Shown here: piece by piece, positions 41,360 through 48,664 of the stretch
Layout: the number at the start of each line of letters is the position of its first letter
How positions within the stretch are numbered: the stretch's first letter is position 1
Source of the DNA: Streptomyces griseoluteus
GTDB lineage: Bacteria; Actinomycetota; Actinomycetes; Streptomycetales; Streptomycetaceae
Direction: 5' to 3'
NCBI GenBank assembly: GCA_000717735.1
Contig: JOBE01000026.1
Span: 1-64,000, forward strand
Length of the DNA: 64,000 bases
The notes under the pieces: generated by a model
Told to the model about the DNA's origin: nothing
Database searches by the model: none
The model's input: only the letters and a program-made list of their open reading frames with translations
Program-made: the position numbers and the translations under genes

Positions 41360-42553
41360 TCAGGACCTGATCCATTCGGCGTCGAGGCTGCAGCCGTAGC
41401 CCGAGCCACCGAGGGTCTTGATCGCCGCGGTGTGGTTGTGGAAGCCGGCGAGCTGGAGGGTCTGGCCGGCGACGAGCCGGACGGTGCCGCTGCCGCCCAC
41501 GGAGACGGCGCCGTTGCCGGCGGGGATGAGCCAGGTCAGCCGGGACTGTCCGACGCCGGCGACCACGACGCGGGCGCCGCGCATGCCGGTCTGGGCCTCG
41601 TTGGCGAAGGTGGCGTGCGCGGAGACCCGCCACCAGCCGGTGCGCGGCACGACATAGGTGGTGTTCGAGGTCCAGCCGGCGGCGTCGTCGATCTCGACGG
41701 TGGGCAGGCTGAGCACGGTCCAGGTGTTGGGGGCGATGCTCTGTTGCTGGGCGGTCAGCCACTGCGTGGCGCTGAGCAGCAGGGTGGAGGCGCCCTCGAC
41801 GTACTGCCAGGCGGTGCCGTTCCAGCGCTGCAGCCCGCCGCCGTTGTCCCGGTACTGGCCGGTGTAGCCGCCGGTGGTCGTGGTGCTCGGGGCGATGCCG
41901 CCGATGGCCTTCGGGTACGAGGCCCAGGTCGTGCCGTCCCAGCGCTGGAGGAGGCCCGCCGTGTCGCGGTACTGGCCGACGTAGGCGCCCTTGAAGCCGC
42001 TGGCGGGCATGATGCCGCCGAGCGCGACGGCCGGCCAGTGCTGGGTCGTGACGGCGGTGGACCAGGCGATGCCGCCGGTGCCGGCCGAGGTGCCCTTCGG
42101 AACCCGGATCGTGTAGAGCGGGATCGTGCTGCCCGGCCCGCTGAGCGGGACGGTGGGCGTGGCCGCGGGGGTGCCCTCGACGAGCCGCACGACCGCCTGG
42201 GTGTCGCCCGAACGGTCGTAGGTGTCGTCGAGCACGGCCAGTTCGATCAGGTCGATCCGGTCGTTCTGCGGGTCGCCGTCCGTGAGCGTGAAGCTCTCCG
42301 GGGCGGTGACGGCGACGAGGTAGGCGCCCTGGGCGGTGTCGTCGCCCTGGACGACAGCGCGGCCGGTGCCGATGGTGGCCTGCATGGGCGCGCTGCCGGT
42401 CAGGACGAAACCGCCCGGGACGATGCCCGCCCGCGAGCGCAGCGGGGTCTCGTCGGGGCTCTGGCCGCTGGGGGTGAGCAGGGTGGCGAGGGTCAGGCGG
42501 GTGTCCTCGCGGGTCTGGCCGGTGGACTGGAGCCAAGCGGCGCGTACGGTCAT
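41360..42553 (-). CDS. Tail fibre / receptor-binding protein paralogue 3
   Basis: 397 aa, first of the three fibre genes in transcription order. Its N-terminal anchor (AAWLQSTGQTREDTRLTLATLL; GRAVVQGDDTAQGAYLV; RIDLIELAVLDDTYD) is shared. Two GQYRD..LQRW repeats lie at about 215-285. The C-terminal domain resembles a C1q/TNF-like jelly roll: VLSLPTVEIDDAAGWTSNTTYVVPRTGWWRVSAHATF, then VRLVAGQTLQLAGFHNHT. Similar domains sit at tips of phage fibres and contact the host. Confidence 0.85.
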   Translation of the reverse strand: MTVRAAWLQSTGQTREDTRLTLATLLTPSGQSPDETPLRSRAGIVPGGFVLTGSAPMQATIGTGRAVVQGDDTAQGAYLVAVTAPESFTLTDGDPQNDRIDLIELAVLDDTYDRSGDTQAVVRLVEGTPAATPTVPLSGPGSTIPLYTIRVPKGTSAGTGGIAWSTAVTTQHWPAVALGGIMPASGFKGAYVGQYRDTAGLLQRWDGTTWASYPKAIGGIAPSTTTTGGYTGQYRDNGGGLQRWNGTAWQYVEGASTLLLSATQWLTAQQQSIAPNTWTVLSLPTVEIDDAAGWTSNTTYVVPRTGWWRVSAHATFANEAQTGMRGARVVVAGVGQSRLTWLIPAGNGAVSVGGSGTVRLVAGQTLQLAGFHNHTAAIKTLGGSGYGCSLDAEWIRS

Positions 42554-42647
42554 GGGGTCACCTCTCCGAAGGGGGTCGGGTCGGGGTGGGCGATGCGTGC
42601 GGTGCCTGTGGTTCGTGCGGCGCGGGCGATGCGTTCGGGGTGGAGAA

Positions 42648-42692
42648 CCGCCGGCGGCCGTCGCCCGAGGGCGAACGGCGGCCGGCGGCGGA
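42648..42692 (-). terminator. Long hairpin after the distal tail protein gene
   Basis: CCGCCGGCGGCCGT and GCGGCCGGCGG arms around CGCCCGAGGGCGA form a very stable stem-loop in the 160-base gap between the distal tail gene and the first fibre gene. It lacks a strong T tract, so it may slow transcription rather than stop it. Confidence 0.45.
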
Positions 42693-42712
42693 CGCCTGGC
42701 GCGTCCTGGGGG

Positions 42713-43636
42713 TCACCACTCGGCGCTGCGCCAGCGCACGGTCATCAGCGCGGCCTCGGTGCCCGATTCCGGCCGGAAGGACAGGTCGGTGCGACCGGGG
42801 TCGAGCACGAACAGCTCCTCCGGGGTGGAGTCGGCCATCGCGGTGTGGAGGCGGGAGGCGGAGTTGTTGAGCATGACCGTGCCCGCGCGGGTGTCGACGG
42901 TGAGTTCGTCGCCGGCGGTCAGGTCGATCGCGTACCGCAGCCGGCGCCTGCTGATCCGCTCGGTGACGGTCGGCATGGAGCACGGGCCGCGGAAGACGAT
43001 GACCGGGTGGACCGGCGCCGAACCGGTGTTCTCGACGACGGCGTCACCGGTGCTCTTGGCCTGGCCCCAGGAGAGCGGCCAGGTCAGCGGCCAGGTGAGC
43101 CCCGACTCCGGCTGCGGGGGAGTGGTCGTGGCGGTCTGCTCGTTGACGACGTACCTGCGCGGGTCGGCGGCCAGCCACTGGACCGACATGCGGGAGCTGC
43201 CCTGGGTGGCGAAGCCCTGGTCGGCCGGGACCACGCGCTGCGCGATCCGGGCGCGGACGGTGAGCAGCTCGCCGTGCAGCCGGACGGTGAGCCACCGCTC
43301 CTCGTCGAGGAGGGCGAGCGACTGCCGCAGGGCGCGGACGGCCGCCGCGGTGCCGCCGTACTCGGGCATCAGCACGATCGTGCCGCCGACCTTGCGCGGC
43401 TTGGCGTACCGGGCGCCCGGCCAGGCGCCGTGGGAGGTGGGGCGGTCGGCGTCCGAGGAGTCGTACTCGGGCAGGTCCTCCCAGCCCGACAGGCCGGACT
43501 TGTCGACGGCGAAGGGGGTGCCGGGGCCTATGAGGAGTCCGGCCCACTGCATCTGCCCGTCCTGGGTGATGAGCGAGCCGGGCGCGAGGTCGGCGGTGTA
43601 GGAGTTTCCGGCGTACGGGGTCGTGGTCTCGGCCAT
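42713..43636 (-). CDS. Distal tail protein (Dit-like)
   Basis: 307 aa. The sequence TYPYAGNSY-like opening followed by TADLAPGSLITQDGQMQWAGLLIGPGTPFAVDKSGLSGWEDLPEYDSSDADRPTSHGAWPG is typical of the actinophage Dit family. RALRQSLALLDEERWLTVRLHGE and SVQWLAADPRRYV are also characteristic. Dit forms the hexameric ring joining tube and tip in siphophages. Its place after the tape-measure genes and before the fibres fits this role. Confidence 0.8.
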   Translation of the reverse strand: MAETTTPYAGNSYTADLAPGSLITQDGQMQWAGLLIGPGTPFAVDKSGLSGWEDLPEYDSSDADRPTSHGAWPGARYAKPRKVGGTIVLMPEYGGTAAAVRALRQSLALLDEERWLTVRLHGELLTVRARIAQRVVPADQGFATQGSSRMSVQWLAADPRRYVVNEQTATTTPPQPESGLTWPLTWPLSWGQAKSTGDAVVENTGSAPVHPVIVFRGPCSMPTVTERISRRRLRYAIDLTAGDELTVDTRAGTVMLNNSASRLHTAMADSTPEELFVLDPGRTDLSFRPESGTEAALMTVRWRSAEW

Positions 43637-43671
43637 GGGGCCGTCACCTCACTTGGGATGGGGTCGGAGGT

Positions 43672-43760
43672 TGGCGGTCAGCGGGGGCCGGCGACGGCCG
43701 GCGGTCAGCGGCGGACGGCCGGCGCTTCGCGGTCGGCCGCGGCCGGCGGTCAGCGGTGGG
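43672..43760. repeat. Short GGCGGTCAGCGG repeats between tape-measure and Dit genes
   Basis: The unit GCGGTCAGCGG occurs three times within about 90 bases, interspersed with GGCCGGCG words, in the gap between the Dit start and the tape-measure stop. Nothing else is visible there. Confidence 0.5.
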
Positions 43761-45006
43761 CGGTCGCGAGGAAGAGCAGGTCCTCGGCGGTCGACCGGGG
43801 ACCTGCGCCGGGCTCCTCGTGGAACTCCCGGATGCGGTGCGGCCGCGGCAGCGGCTCGGTGAGGGCCGGGACGCGGCGGTTCTCCAGCTGGGAGAGCGAG
43901 TCGATGCGGTAGTCGTCCGCGGTGCCCGGGGAGACGATGCCGCCCTCGGCGAGCATGGGGAGCTTGTCGAGTTCGACGCCGAACTTCTTGCCGGTGAGGG
44001 GGATCTCGAAGCTGAGCTTGTTGAGCCCGTCGATGATCCAGTTGGCGAAGGCGATGAGACCGTTGATCGGCCCCTTGACGACCCCGAGCACGGCGCTCAG
44101 CGCGCCCTTGATCAGGTCGCCGATGCCGCGCAGCGACTTGCTCACCGCGTCCTTGGCGGTCCGGAAGAAGCCGGGGATCTTGTCGGTGATCCAGTCGACG
44201 ACCGGCCGTACGGCGTTCTTGATGCCGCCGATCGTGCGGGAGGCGATGCCGCGCAGGGCGTTGCTGGCCGAGCGGACGGCGGAACCGATCTTGGAGATCC
44301 CGCCGATGGCCGATCCGACGATCCTGAGCGCGGTCTTGAAGACGGTCAGGTACGCCTTGACGTACGTGCCGATGGCCGTGCCGAGGAGCTTCATGAACGG
44401 CTGGATGAACTTCCAGACCGCCTGGAAGCCCTTCAGGGCCTGCTGGAAGACCTGCCTGATGATCCGCTGGCCGGTCTCGGAGTTGACGGCCAGTTCGATG
44501 AGGTACGCGGCGACGGGCACGATCAGGCCGACGAGGAAGCCGAGCGGGTTGGCCCGCATGGCGACGTTGATGCCTGTCATGGCGATTGACGCGATGGTCA
44601 TGACGGTGCCGAAGGTGCCCATCATCGTCGAGATGACGTCCGTGACGGGCAGCAGCGGCAGGAGGAGACCGAGGACGACCCCGGCGCCGGTCCCGATCCT
44701 GCGGGCGGCGGTGCGGGCCTTGCCTGCGGCGGCGCCGATCCGCTTGACACCCGCGGGGGCGGTGGAGCGGCGGATCTTGGTCATGGCGGTGGCGGCGCCG
44801 GAGGCGTTCTGACCGAGGGTGCGGAGGGGGGTTCCGGCGTTACGGACGGCGCCGGCGAGGGCGGCGGCACCGCCCGCCGCGCGCTGGACGCCCTGCCGGA
44901 GGTTCTTCAGGGAGCCGCTCGCCCCGATCAGCCCCTGCCGCAGGTTGCGCATCGGCGCGACGGCCACGCGGAAGTTGGGCGCGATACGCAGGGCTACGGC
45001 ACTCAT
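43750..45006 (-). CDS. Tape-measure-like protein 2
   Basis: 418 aa. The N-terminus is basic and Ala-rich; the middle (about 105-175) holds hydrophobic segments GVVLGLLLPLLPVTDVISTMM and LGFLVGLIVPVAAYLIELA. Then comes a helical KAYLTVFKTALRIVGSAIGG region. GPINGLIAFANWIIDGLNKLSFEIPLTGKKFGVELDKLPMLAEGGIVSP matches the C-terminus of phage tape-measure proteins. The last 60 residues are hydrophilic. ATG 45006 overlaps the previous stop (ATGA). It resembles its neighbour, so the pair arose by duplication. Confidence 0.82.
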   Translation of the reverse strand: MSAVALRIAPNFRVAVAPMRNLRQGLIGASGSLKNLRQGVQRAAGGAAALAGAVRNAGTPLRTLGQNASGAATAMTKIRRSTAPAGVKRIGAAAGKARTAARRIGTGAGVVLGLLLPLLPVTDVISTMMGTFGTVMTIASIAMTGINVAMRANPLGFLVGLIVPVAAYLIELAVNSETGQRIIRQVFQQALKGFQAVWKFIQPFMKLLGTAIGTYVKAYLTVFKTALRIVGSAIGGISKIGSAVRSASNALRGIASRTIGGIKNAVRPVVDWITDKIPGFFRTAKDAVSKSLRGIGDLIKGALSAVLGVVKGPINGLIAFANWIIDGLNKLSFEIPLTGKKFGVELDKLPMLAEGGIVSPGTADDYRIDSLSQLENRRVPALTEPLPRPHRIREFHEEPGAGPRSTAEDLLFLATAHR

Positions 45007-46214
45007 GCCCTGGCTCCACGCGCCTTCACGAGGTACATGAGCGCCGCGGCGGTGGTGTGCGGGTCACTGTTGCGGGCCGCGTGGTAGTGCTCGATGTGCA
45101 GCCCGGTGCCCGTGCCCGCGCCCTGGTGGCCGCCCTGCGCCAGGCGGGCGCGGCGGGCGGTGGTGGCGAGCAGCCGGTCCAGCTTGGAGAGCGGGAGGAC
45201 GGCCTCGGCCTCGCCGGCCTCGGCGAGGATCGCCGGGACACCGCCGGTGCGCGGCATGACGACACCGCCGGTGGCGAGCATGGGGATGGTCGGCAGGTTG
45301 ACGCCGAAGGTCTTGCCGCCGACGACCGGGACCCAGCCGGGGACGCTGACCTTGACGCGGTTGAGGCTGCCGATCATCGAGTTGATGAGGCTGATGACGG
45401 CGTTGATGGGGCCCTTGACGCCGTTCTTGATGCCGTCGAACGCCCGGGACGCGATGTCCTTGAGGCCGTTCCAGATGGACGACATCTTGTCCTTGACGGC
45501 GCTGAAGGCCTTCGGGATGGCGCTCTTGATCCAGTTGACCACCGGCGTGATGACGGCCTTGATGCCGTTCCACACCGAGCTGATGACGCTCTTGATGGCC
45601 TTCATCACCGTGGTGATGACCGTCTTCCAGATCTTCACGTACGTCTTGATGACGGTCGCGACGGCCTTGACGACGGTGGAGATGGCCTTCTTGATGCCGT
45701 TCCAGACCGACTTGATCAGGCTGCCGGCCTTCTTCATGATCGGCCCGATGGCCTTCATGACCGAGCTGATCACGGTCTTGATGGCGCTGAACGCCTTCTT
45801 CAGGACCGTCTGCATCGTCTTCGAGCGAAGCGCCATGTCGACGATCGTCTCGATGAGCGGCATGAAGAGTTCGAGCAGGCGGACCAGGAAGTTGCCCTTC
45901 ATGGACTTGTTGAGCTTGTCCTGGCCCTTGGCCGCCTTGCCGGCGCCGGACTCGTACTTGGAGAGCTTGCCGCCGGCCGACTGAGCGGTGTCGCCGGCCT
46001 TCTTCATGGCGCGCTCGGCCTGGTCCGAGGCGGTCTTCAGGTTCTTGAGCTGGGTGGTGGAGCCCTGGGCGTTGGTACGGAGCGTCTTGAGCTGCCCGGA
46101 CGCGGACTTGCCGGCGTCGCCGACCTTCTTGATCGAGGTGCCGGCGCCGGATGCCTGGGTCTTGAGGGCACGCAGGGAGTCGGACGACTTCTTGAGGGAA
46201 CTGACGAGAGACAT
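45003..46214 (-). CDS. Tape-measure-like protein 1
   Basis: 403 aa. The N-terminal third is Ser/Lys/Gly-rich coiled coil (SLKKSSDSLRALKTQASGAGTSIKKVGDAGKSASGQLKTLRTNAQ). The middle is a run of Lys-rich amphipathic helices with WNGIKKAI repeats, typical of tape measures. The C-terminus GPINAVISLINSMIGSLNRVKVSVPGWVPVVGG...LPTIPMLATGGVVMPRTGGVPAILAEAGEAEAVLPLSKL is the family signature. A normal tape measure for a full phage tail is much longer. Confidence 0.85.
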   Translation of the reverse strand: MSLVSSLKKSSDSLRALKTQASGAGTSIKKVGDAGKSASGQLKTLRTNAQGSTTQLKNLKTASDQAERAMKKAGDTAQSAGGKLSKYESGAGKAAKGQDKLNKSMKGNFLVRLLELFMPLIETIVDMALRSKTMQTVLKKAFSAIKTVISSVMKAIGPIMKKAGSLIKSVWNGIKKAISTVVKAVATVIKTYVKIWKTVITTVMKAIKSVISSVWNGIKAVITPVVNWIKSAIPKAFSAVKDKMSSIWNGLKDIASRAFDGIKNGVKGPINAVISLINSMIGSLNRVKVSVPGWVPVVGGKTFGVNLPTIPMLATGGVVMPRTGGVPAILAEAGEAEAVLPLSKLDRLLATTARRARLAQGGHQGAGTGTGLHIEHYHAARNSDPHTTAAALMYLVKARGARA

Positions 46215-46243
46215 GGGTTACCTCCTTTCGGGGTGGGTGGGGA

Positions 46244-47197
46244 TCAGGCGAGGGCCCTGGCGGCGAGAAGGGCCTCATCCTTGAGCTTCTGGAACGACGC
46301 CTTCAGCTCGTCGACGGTCCTGCCGAGGTTTCGGGTCTCGGTTCGGGTCGTCTGGAGGTCCTGGGGGATCTTGCCGGGCTTGAAGTCCTCCATGGCCTTC
46401 TTGAGGTCCTCGGCCTTCGTGGCCATCGTCCCGACGTCCGAGATGGTGATCCTGTCGAGAGCGTCGGCGATGGCCTCGATCCCCTTGGCCGAGTTCTTGA
46501 TCGCGCGGGCCGAAGGCATCTTGTTGAACTTGGTGCGGAACCCCCCGACCTTGCGGTTGAAGACCGTGATCTTCTCGGTCAGCTTCTCGAGTTCCTCGCG
46601 GACGCCTCGGAGGCTGTCCGCGGTCGGGATGGCGCCGATTCCGCCGCCGTTGAAGACCCTGGTCTCGCGGTCGTTGATGGCCTGGACGTCCTGACGGCTC
46701 CATGTGCCGCCCTCGTTACGGGCGTACGCCTGTCCGCCGAAGATCTTCGACTGGAGGAGGCGGGACCAGTCGGTGAACTTGGAGACGAGGAGGAGGCCGA
46801 TGGCCGGGATGGCGAGGCCCAGGAAGGCGGCGATGAAGTAGGTCCACCAGTTGCCCTTCCCCTCGTAGATCTTCTCGACGCCGGCCGCCACGCCGTCGAG
46901 ACCAGCGGCTTCGAGCCACTCCGTCAGAGGGGCCTTCACGACCTCCTCGTGGATGTCGGTGATCTGCTTGATGAACGGCGCCGCGTTCTCCTCCGTGAGG
47001 ATCTTGGGTGGATCGCCGATGAGGGATTTCTTGAGCTTGGAGACCATTGCGCTGCCGTCTTCGACGAACGGATTCTTCTCCTTGGTCTCGTCATCCTTGT
47101 TTTCGACCATGTACTTGACCTCGTGGTTGGCCTCATCGACGAGGGCCTTCTTGAGGTCGGCGATCTCGGTGGAGAGCTCGTCGGTGGTTTTTGCCAT
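46244..47197 (-). CDS. Tape-measure-associated protein with one membrane-like segment
   Basis: 317 aa. A Lys/Glu-rich N-terminal helix pair is followed by WWTYFIAAFLGLAIPAIGLLLVSKFTDW (about 117-144), a TM-like hydrophobic stretch, then long coiled-coil helices to the end (REELEKLTEKITVFNRKVGGFRTKF and TRTETRNLGRTVDELKASFQKLKDEALLAARAL). It could supply the N-terminal part of a split tape measure, or a tail protein ejected into the membrane. The order of genes supports a tail-length role. Confidence 0.72.
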   Translation of the reverse strand: MAKTTDELSTEIADLKKALVDEANHEVKYMVENKDDETKEKNPFVEDGSAMVSKLKKSLIGDPPKILTEENAAPFIKQITDIHEEVVKAPLTEWLEAAGLDGVAAGVEKIYEGKGNWWTYFIAAFLGLAIPAIGLLLVSKFTDWSRLLQSKIFGGQAYARNEGGTWSRQDVQAINDRETRVFNGGGIGAIPTADSLRGVREELEKLTEKITVFNRKVGGFRTKFNKMPSARAIKNSAKGIEAIADALDRITISDVGTMATKAEDLKKAMEDFKPGKIPQDLQTTRTETRNLGRTVDELKASFQKLKDEALLAARALA

Positions 47198-47235
47198 GAG
47201 TTACTCCGCTTCCGGCCGGTGTCGGCCAAGCGCCG

Positions 47236-47269
47236 AAAAGCCCCTGCCGCACAACCTCGGCAAGGGCTT
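47236..47269 (-). terminator. Intrinsic terminator inside the tail operon
   Basis: On the minus strand AAGCCCTTGCCG and CGGCAGGGGCTT form a 12-bp stem with one mismatch, followed by TTTTCGG. It stands between the 70-aa gene and the first tape-measure gene. Read-through or an antiterminator would be needed for a single long transcript. Confidence 0.65.
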
Positions 47270-47293
47270 GTTCGTCTGGGGCAGCGGGTGGGG

Positions 47294-47506
47294 CTAGGCG
47301 TCCTCTTCCCGGCGGGTTCCGCGGCGTGTCGTCGCGAGGGCGTCGTTCCAGCCGGCCGCGTACGCGACGGTCTCGCAGCGGGAGACCTCGGCGTACAGCG
47401 TGCCGAGCAACGCTCTCTTGTCGAGGGCGACGGGTCCGTCGAGGAGCTGGCGGAGGCGGTCCTGGAGCGGGATGTGCGGTCGCGATGCCTCGGCCTGCTG
47501 AGTCAT
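47294..47506 (-). CDS. Small protein of the tail cluster (RxETxAxxxGW motif)
   Basis: 70 aa from ATG 47506. I do not recognise a family. Its centre YAEVSRCETVAYAAGWNDALATT repeats the motif E-V-x-R-x-E-T-x-A-[YF]-x-x-G-W-x-x-A of the divergently transcribed 269-aa protein nearby, so both probably share a domain. The region upstream contains a LexA-like box. It is followed by a terminator hairpin. Confidence 0.62.
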   Translation of the reverse strand: MTQQAEASRPHIPLQDRLRQLLDGPVALDKRALLGTLYAEVSRCETVAYAAGWNDALATTRRGTRREEDA

Positions 47507-47811
47507 GGACGCCTGCCTTCCGGTTGCTTGCCCGTGCGTGTGTGGCGGCGCCGCGGAGTGAGGAGCGGGGGCACCACGTGTTCGAACTGCTGTGCGAACA
47601 GAGTGTGGAACACCTGTTCGGTGTTTGTCGAGCGGGAAACCTCTGACGGTGTGTCTTCTGGCTGAATTCCCGAACGTGTTGGCGGCTGATCGGAGCTTCT
47701 GTTCGACCGGGTAACCTGGAGGACGCGTTCCTCGGGCCCGACCATGCCGGAGGGGCGAGGGGCGCGAGGGGCGCGCGGGGACCCCAGGGGGCTGGAAGGC
47801 AGTACTGACGC
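47507..47811. promoter_or_regulatory. Divergent intergenic region with repeated GTTCG/CGAAC half-sites
   Basis: This 305-base gap holds GTTCGAAC (47580-47587), GCGAACA (47594), the LexA-like box at 47607-47620, CGAACGTGTTGG (about 47676) and TGTTCGAC (47701). These half-sites lie around the likely divergent promoters. The part after 47740 consists of GGGGCGCG-type runs. No RNA gene or ORF is convincing. Confidence 0.55.
47607..47620. promoter_or_regulatory. LexA/SOS-like box
   Basis: GGAACACCTGTTCG contains GAAC-N4-GTTC as a perfect inverted repeat (47608-47611 and 47616-47619). This is the core of the actinobacterial/Bacillus SOS box (CGAAC-N4-GTTCG) with only the first C replaced. It lies about 100 bases before the 70-aa gene and 190 before the divergent gene. 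Confidence 0.55.
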
Positions 47812-48621
47812 ATGGACACGGAGCCGGGAGCGAACCCACGGGAGCGCGTTGTCGACTGGCTCGCCACCCACCCCGATCTGCCCCACCTCTTCGCCCGACT
47901 CTCCGAGCTCGTGCACGTCCACGGGCACGCCCCCGAGGACCTCGTCGTGATCCCCCGGAGCGAGGTGGACCGTCGCGAGACGACCGCCTTCACCTCCGGC
48001 TGGGCCGAGGCCGTGTCGGACGAACTCCCGCGCATACGGCGGGAGTACGAGAAGCGCGTCGCGGACGCCTACGCGCAGGGCCAGGGTGACGCGCGTGGAA
48101 TCCGCCGCCCCCAGCGCCGCATGGACGGCGGCCAGGACGGCGCCCGGGTCATCACGCTGCCCTTCGCCCGTCTCCTCGAACCGCCGGCCGCGGTCGTCGA
48201 GGCCGAGGAGCGCGTACGCAGGGAACGCGAGCTGTTCGAACAGCGGCCCGAACCCGAGCGGGAGCCCGAGCCGGCCGCTCCCGCCTCCGTACCGGACTCC
48301 GAACCCGAGCCCGCGCACCAGAGGGAACCCGGGCCGGAGCCGGAGCCCGACGTCCTCGTCACCGCACAGGAGAGCCGTACCCGCAGGAACGCCCAGCCGG
48401 TACGGAAGGTCGTCCGCGGCAAGGGCGGACGCCCGATCGTCCCGCCGCTGGCCGGCGTACCCGCGCAGGCCACGACCGGTAGCGAGCGCCGGGCCGCCGA
48501 GTCCGCCGGAGCGGAGACGCGCGCGGGTCAGCCGCGCCGGCTCTCCGAACGGGCCAGGGCCCTGGAGCAGGAGCTGACCTCCGAGCGAGCACAGGAAGCG
48601 CCCCCGGAGTCCGCTCCCTGA
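47812..48621 (+). CDS. Tail-cluster protein of unknown function on the opposite strand
   Basis: 269 aa. The N-terminal 100 residues are folded-looking (VVDWLATHPDLPHLFARLSELVHVHGHAPEDLVVIPRSEVDRRETTAFTSGWAEAV) and contain the motif shared with the 70-aa protein. The rest is Pro/Glu/Arg-rich and probably disordered (EPEREPEPAAPAS). It interrupts the minus-strand tail operon, so it must have its own promoter in 47620-47810. A regulatory or assembly role is possible but unproven. GGAAGG lies 14 bases before the ATG. Confidence 0.68.
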   Translation: MDTEPGANPRERVVDWLATHPDLPHLFARLSELVHVHGHAPEDLVVIPRSEVDRRETTAFTSGWAEAVSDELPRIRREYEKRVADAYAQGQGDARGIRRPQRRMDGGQDGARVITLPFARLLEPPAAVVEAEERVRRERELFEQRPEPEREPEPAAPASVPDSEPEPAHQREPGPEPEPDVLVTAQESRTRRNAQPVRKVVRGKGGRPIVPPLAGVPAQATTGSERRAAESAGAETRAGQPRRLSERARALEQELTSERAQEAPPESAP

Positions 48622-48640
48622 CGGGAACGGGCTCCGGGGG
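48600..48640. terminator. Hairpin between convergent genes
   Basis: CCCCCGGAG and CTCCGGGGG arms enclose an imperfect inner stem (CCGCTCCC/GGGAACGG). It overlaps the end of the 269-aa gene and lies before the GT stop, so it can serve both strands. It has no long T tract. Confidence 0.45.
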
Positions 48641-48664
48641 CCGCGGGGGTGTGGTTCGCCGGCT

